This document shows positions 4,834 to 5,986 of a stretch of DNA of 5,986 bases, in pieces. The notes beneath the pieces were generated by a model. The model ran no database searches. It was not told where the DNA came from and worked only from the letters and a program-made list of their open reading frames with translations. Source of the DNA: an uncultured Bacillaceae bacterium (GTDB lineage: Bacteria; Bacillota; Bacilli; Bacillales; Cytobacillaceae); NCBI GenBank assembly GCA_937995745.1, contig CALKIU010000106.1, positions 1-5,986 on the forward strand, given 5' to 3'. A program made the position numbers and the translations under genes. Each line of letters begins with the position of its first letter. The stretch's first letter is position 1.

Positions 4834-5910
4834 TTACGCATTTTGCAGCTCTAATTTTGCTTCTTTTTCTCTGACTAATGGAATCACTTTTTCGCCAAAT
4901 GCTTGAAGATCTTCGTCATAATGCAGGAATCCTGTTAACACGATGTTGACGCCGATTTTCTTCAATTCAATAATGCGGTCTGCAACTTGCTCCGCTGTAC
5001 CAATCAATCCGGTTTTAAATCCGTCATTGTATTGGATCAAGTCTTCGTATGAAGAATTTGCCCACATACCTTCTTTTTCATTTGTAGATTGGCCGGCATG
5101 TTTCACAGAATCTTTAAATCCTAACACAGCTTCGTGATCTGCTTGTTCTATGATATCACGTAAAACTTGCTTTGCCTCTTCCTCCGTATCACGAACGATC
5201 ACAAAGCCGTTTACCCCAAATTCAATTTGCCCTTTTCCATTTGCTTCACGAAGGGCTTTAACTTCATCGATTTGCTTTTTAATGTCTTCCAATGAACCGC
5301 CATTCATGAAGTACACATCTGATACACGTCCTGCCATTTCTTTGGCGGCTTTCGAATTTCCTCCTTGGAAGATTTTTGGCGTTTTTACCGGTTTCGGCTT
5401 TAAAGGAGCCTGATTGATTCGATAGAAGTCTCCGCGATAAGTAAATTCTTCCTCTGTCCAAAGACCACGCAATACTTCAATAAACTCTTCCGAACGGCGA
5501 TAGCGCTCATCATGGTCCAACCAAGGCTCACCGTATGCGTTAAACTCGCCTTTGAACCAACCGCTGACAATGTTGATGGCTGCACGGCCATTACTGATAT
5601 GATCGATTGTTGAGATATTTTTTGCCATCACACCTGGATGCCATAAGCCAGGTAATACAGCCGTGATCAGATTTAATTTTTCTGTGGAAGCCGCCAACGC
5701 GGATGCAAGAGCTGCCGCCTCCAATTGATTTTCAGCACCATAGCTTGCCAAAAACCGGGTTTGGATTAATACATAATCAAATCCAAGCTTTTCGGCGATT
5801 TGTGCATAACGTTTATTGTCTTCAAAGGACCATCCCGTTTTTTGCGGGATTTTGGAAATCACTAATCCTCCACTAACATTTGGTGCCCAGTAAGCAAATT
5901 GTAAAGACAT
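4834..5910 (-). CDS. sfnG: FMNH2-dependent dimethylsulfone monooxygenase, SfnG-like
   Basis: The 358-residue product is a bacterial-luciferase-fold flavin monooxygenase. Its N-terminus, MSLQFAYWAPNVSGGLVISK, strongly resembles SfnG. Other family blocks are LITAVLPGLWHPGVMAKNIS (81-100), DHISNGRAAINIVSGWFKGE (103-122), HDERYRRSEEF (133-143), the flavin-phosphate-type FQGGNSKAA (181-189), and GTAEQVADRI (304-313). SfnG uses reduced flavin from a separate reductase and O2 to turn dimethylsulfone into methanesulfinate and formaldehyde, an early step in using organosulfur as a sulfur source. No flavin reductase, transporter or second sulfonate enzyme is in the window. The start at 5910 is chosen because AGGAGG (5918-5923) lies seven bases upstream. 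A longer frame opening at 5964 adds 18 residues unlike the family and reads through this site. The protein is complete and cytosolic. A related alkanesulfonate or other monooxygenase of the same family is the main alternative. Confidence 0.88.
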   Translation of the reverse strand: MSLQFAYWAPNVSGGLVISKIPQKTGWSFEDNKRYAQIAEKLGFDYVLIQTRFLASYGAENQLEAAALASALAASTEKLNLITAVLPGLWHPGVMAKNISTIDHISNGRAAINIVSGWFKGEFNAYGEPWLDHDERYRRSEEFIEVLRGLWTEEEFTYRGDFYRINQAPLKPKPVKTPKIFQGGNSKAAKEMAGRVSDVYFMNGGSLEDIKKQIDEVKALREANGKGQIEFGVNGFVIVRDTEEEAKQVLRDIIEQADHEAVLGFKDSVKHAGQSTNEKEGMWANSSYEDLIQYNDGFKTGLIGTAEQVADRIIELKKIGVNIVLTGFLHYDEDLQAFGEKVIPLVREKEAKLELQNA

Positions 5911-5917
5911 GTGTATT

Positions 5918-5923
5918 CCTCCT
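5918..5923 (-). promoter_or_regulatory. Ribosome binding site setting the SfnG start
   Basis: On the minus strand, a perfect AGGAGG lies seven bases before the ATG at 5910. It rules against the upstream ATG at 5964, which has no such site in view. Confidence 0.85.
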
Positions 5924-5965
5924 AATAATTTATGCCTCTTCACCATTTTCTGTGGTACACACACA

Positions 5966-5976
5966 ATTCCTGGAAT
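5966..5976. promoter_or_regulatory. Palindrome upstream of the SfnG-like gene, possible operator
   Basis: ATTCC-T-GGAAT is a perfect 11-base palindrome 56 bases upstream of the start codon. GGAAT-type half-sites occur in operators for sulfur-metabolism regulators such as CymR in Firmicutes, so a sulfur-responsive operator is conceivable. The full consensus cannot be confirmed, and the window ends ten bases further on. No clear promoter is visible between this site and the gene. Confidence 0.25.
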
Positions 5977-5986
5977 AGTTAGCGAG

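Noticed and set aside
4621..4854. 77-codon + strand frame in the convergent intergenic region
   Set aside because: It has no ribosome site and runs through the opposite gene's terminator hairpin and into its coding end.
5911..5964. 18-residue N-terminal extension of the SfnG-like protein
   Set aside because: It would translate through a perfect AGGAGG, and family members begin at the MSLQFAYW-like sequence.
5924..5986. Possible S-box (SAM) or T-box leader upstream of the sulfur gene
   Set aside because: The visible 63 bases show neither a conserved riboswitch core nor an intrinsic terminator. A leader beyond the window edge cannot be excluded.
1..5986. CRISPR array, tRNA, rRNA, transposase or phage genes
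   Set aside because: I saw no regularly spaced direct repeats, no tRNA-like cloverleaf and no recombinase or transposase motifs on either strand.

Overview
The window looks like ordinary chromosomal DNA from a low-to-moderate GC, Gram-positive, spore-former-type bacterium of the Bacillales (Bacillaceae or Lysinibacillus/Ureibacillus-like relatives). The reasons are strong AGGAGG-type ribosome binding sites, a yhgD–yhgE-type gene pair, compact factor-independent terminators, and a GC-rich intergenic repeat of a kind I recognise from many Bacillaceae genomes. The genus assignment is an inference.

Layout. Bases 2-319 are one repeat element: 14-bp exact terminal inverted repeats enclose a terminator-like hairpin and a GC-rich core that is itself framed by 12-bp inverted repeats. 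A short gene follows (468-740) for a 90-residue, cysteine-rich phospholipase-A2-fold protein, with its own terminator (749-775). Next is a regulator/membrane-protein pair. A TetR-family repressor (956-1528) precedes a large YhgE/Pip-family membrane protein (1626-3881). A near-identical 27-bp operator sits in front of each gene, in opposite orientations, so the repressor probably controls both itself and the membrane protein. A long hairpin terminator (3914-3955) ends this unit. A possible 26-codon ORF (4071-4151) lies in the next gap, ahead of a gamma-glutamylcyclotransferase/AIG2-like gene (4176-4601). On the opposite strand, convergent with it, is an SfnG-like FMNH2-dependent dimethylsulfone monooxygenase (4834-5910) with its own terminator (4752-4787).

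How the genes relate. Only the TetR–YhgE pair shows a sequence-supported functional link, through the shared operators. The phospholipase-like gene, the cyclotransferase-like gene and the sulfone monooxygenase appear to be independent transcription units. I see no new multi-gene defence, toxin or mobile system. The points most worth a second look are the paired operators, the nested repeat, the small signal-less phospholipase-like protein, and the orphan SfnG with a palindrome upstream.
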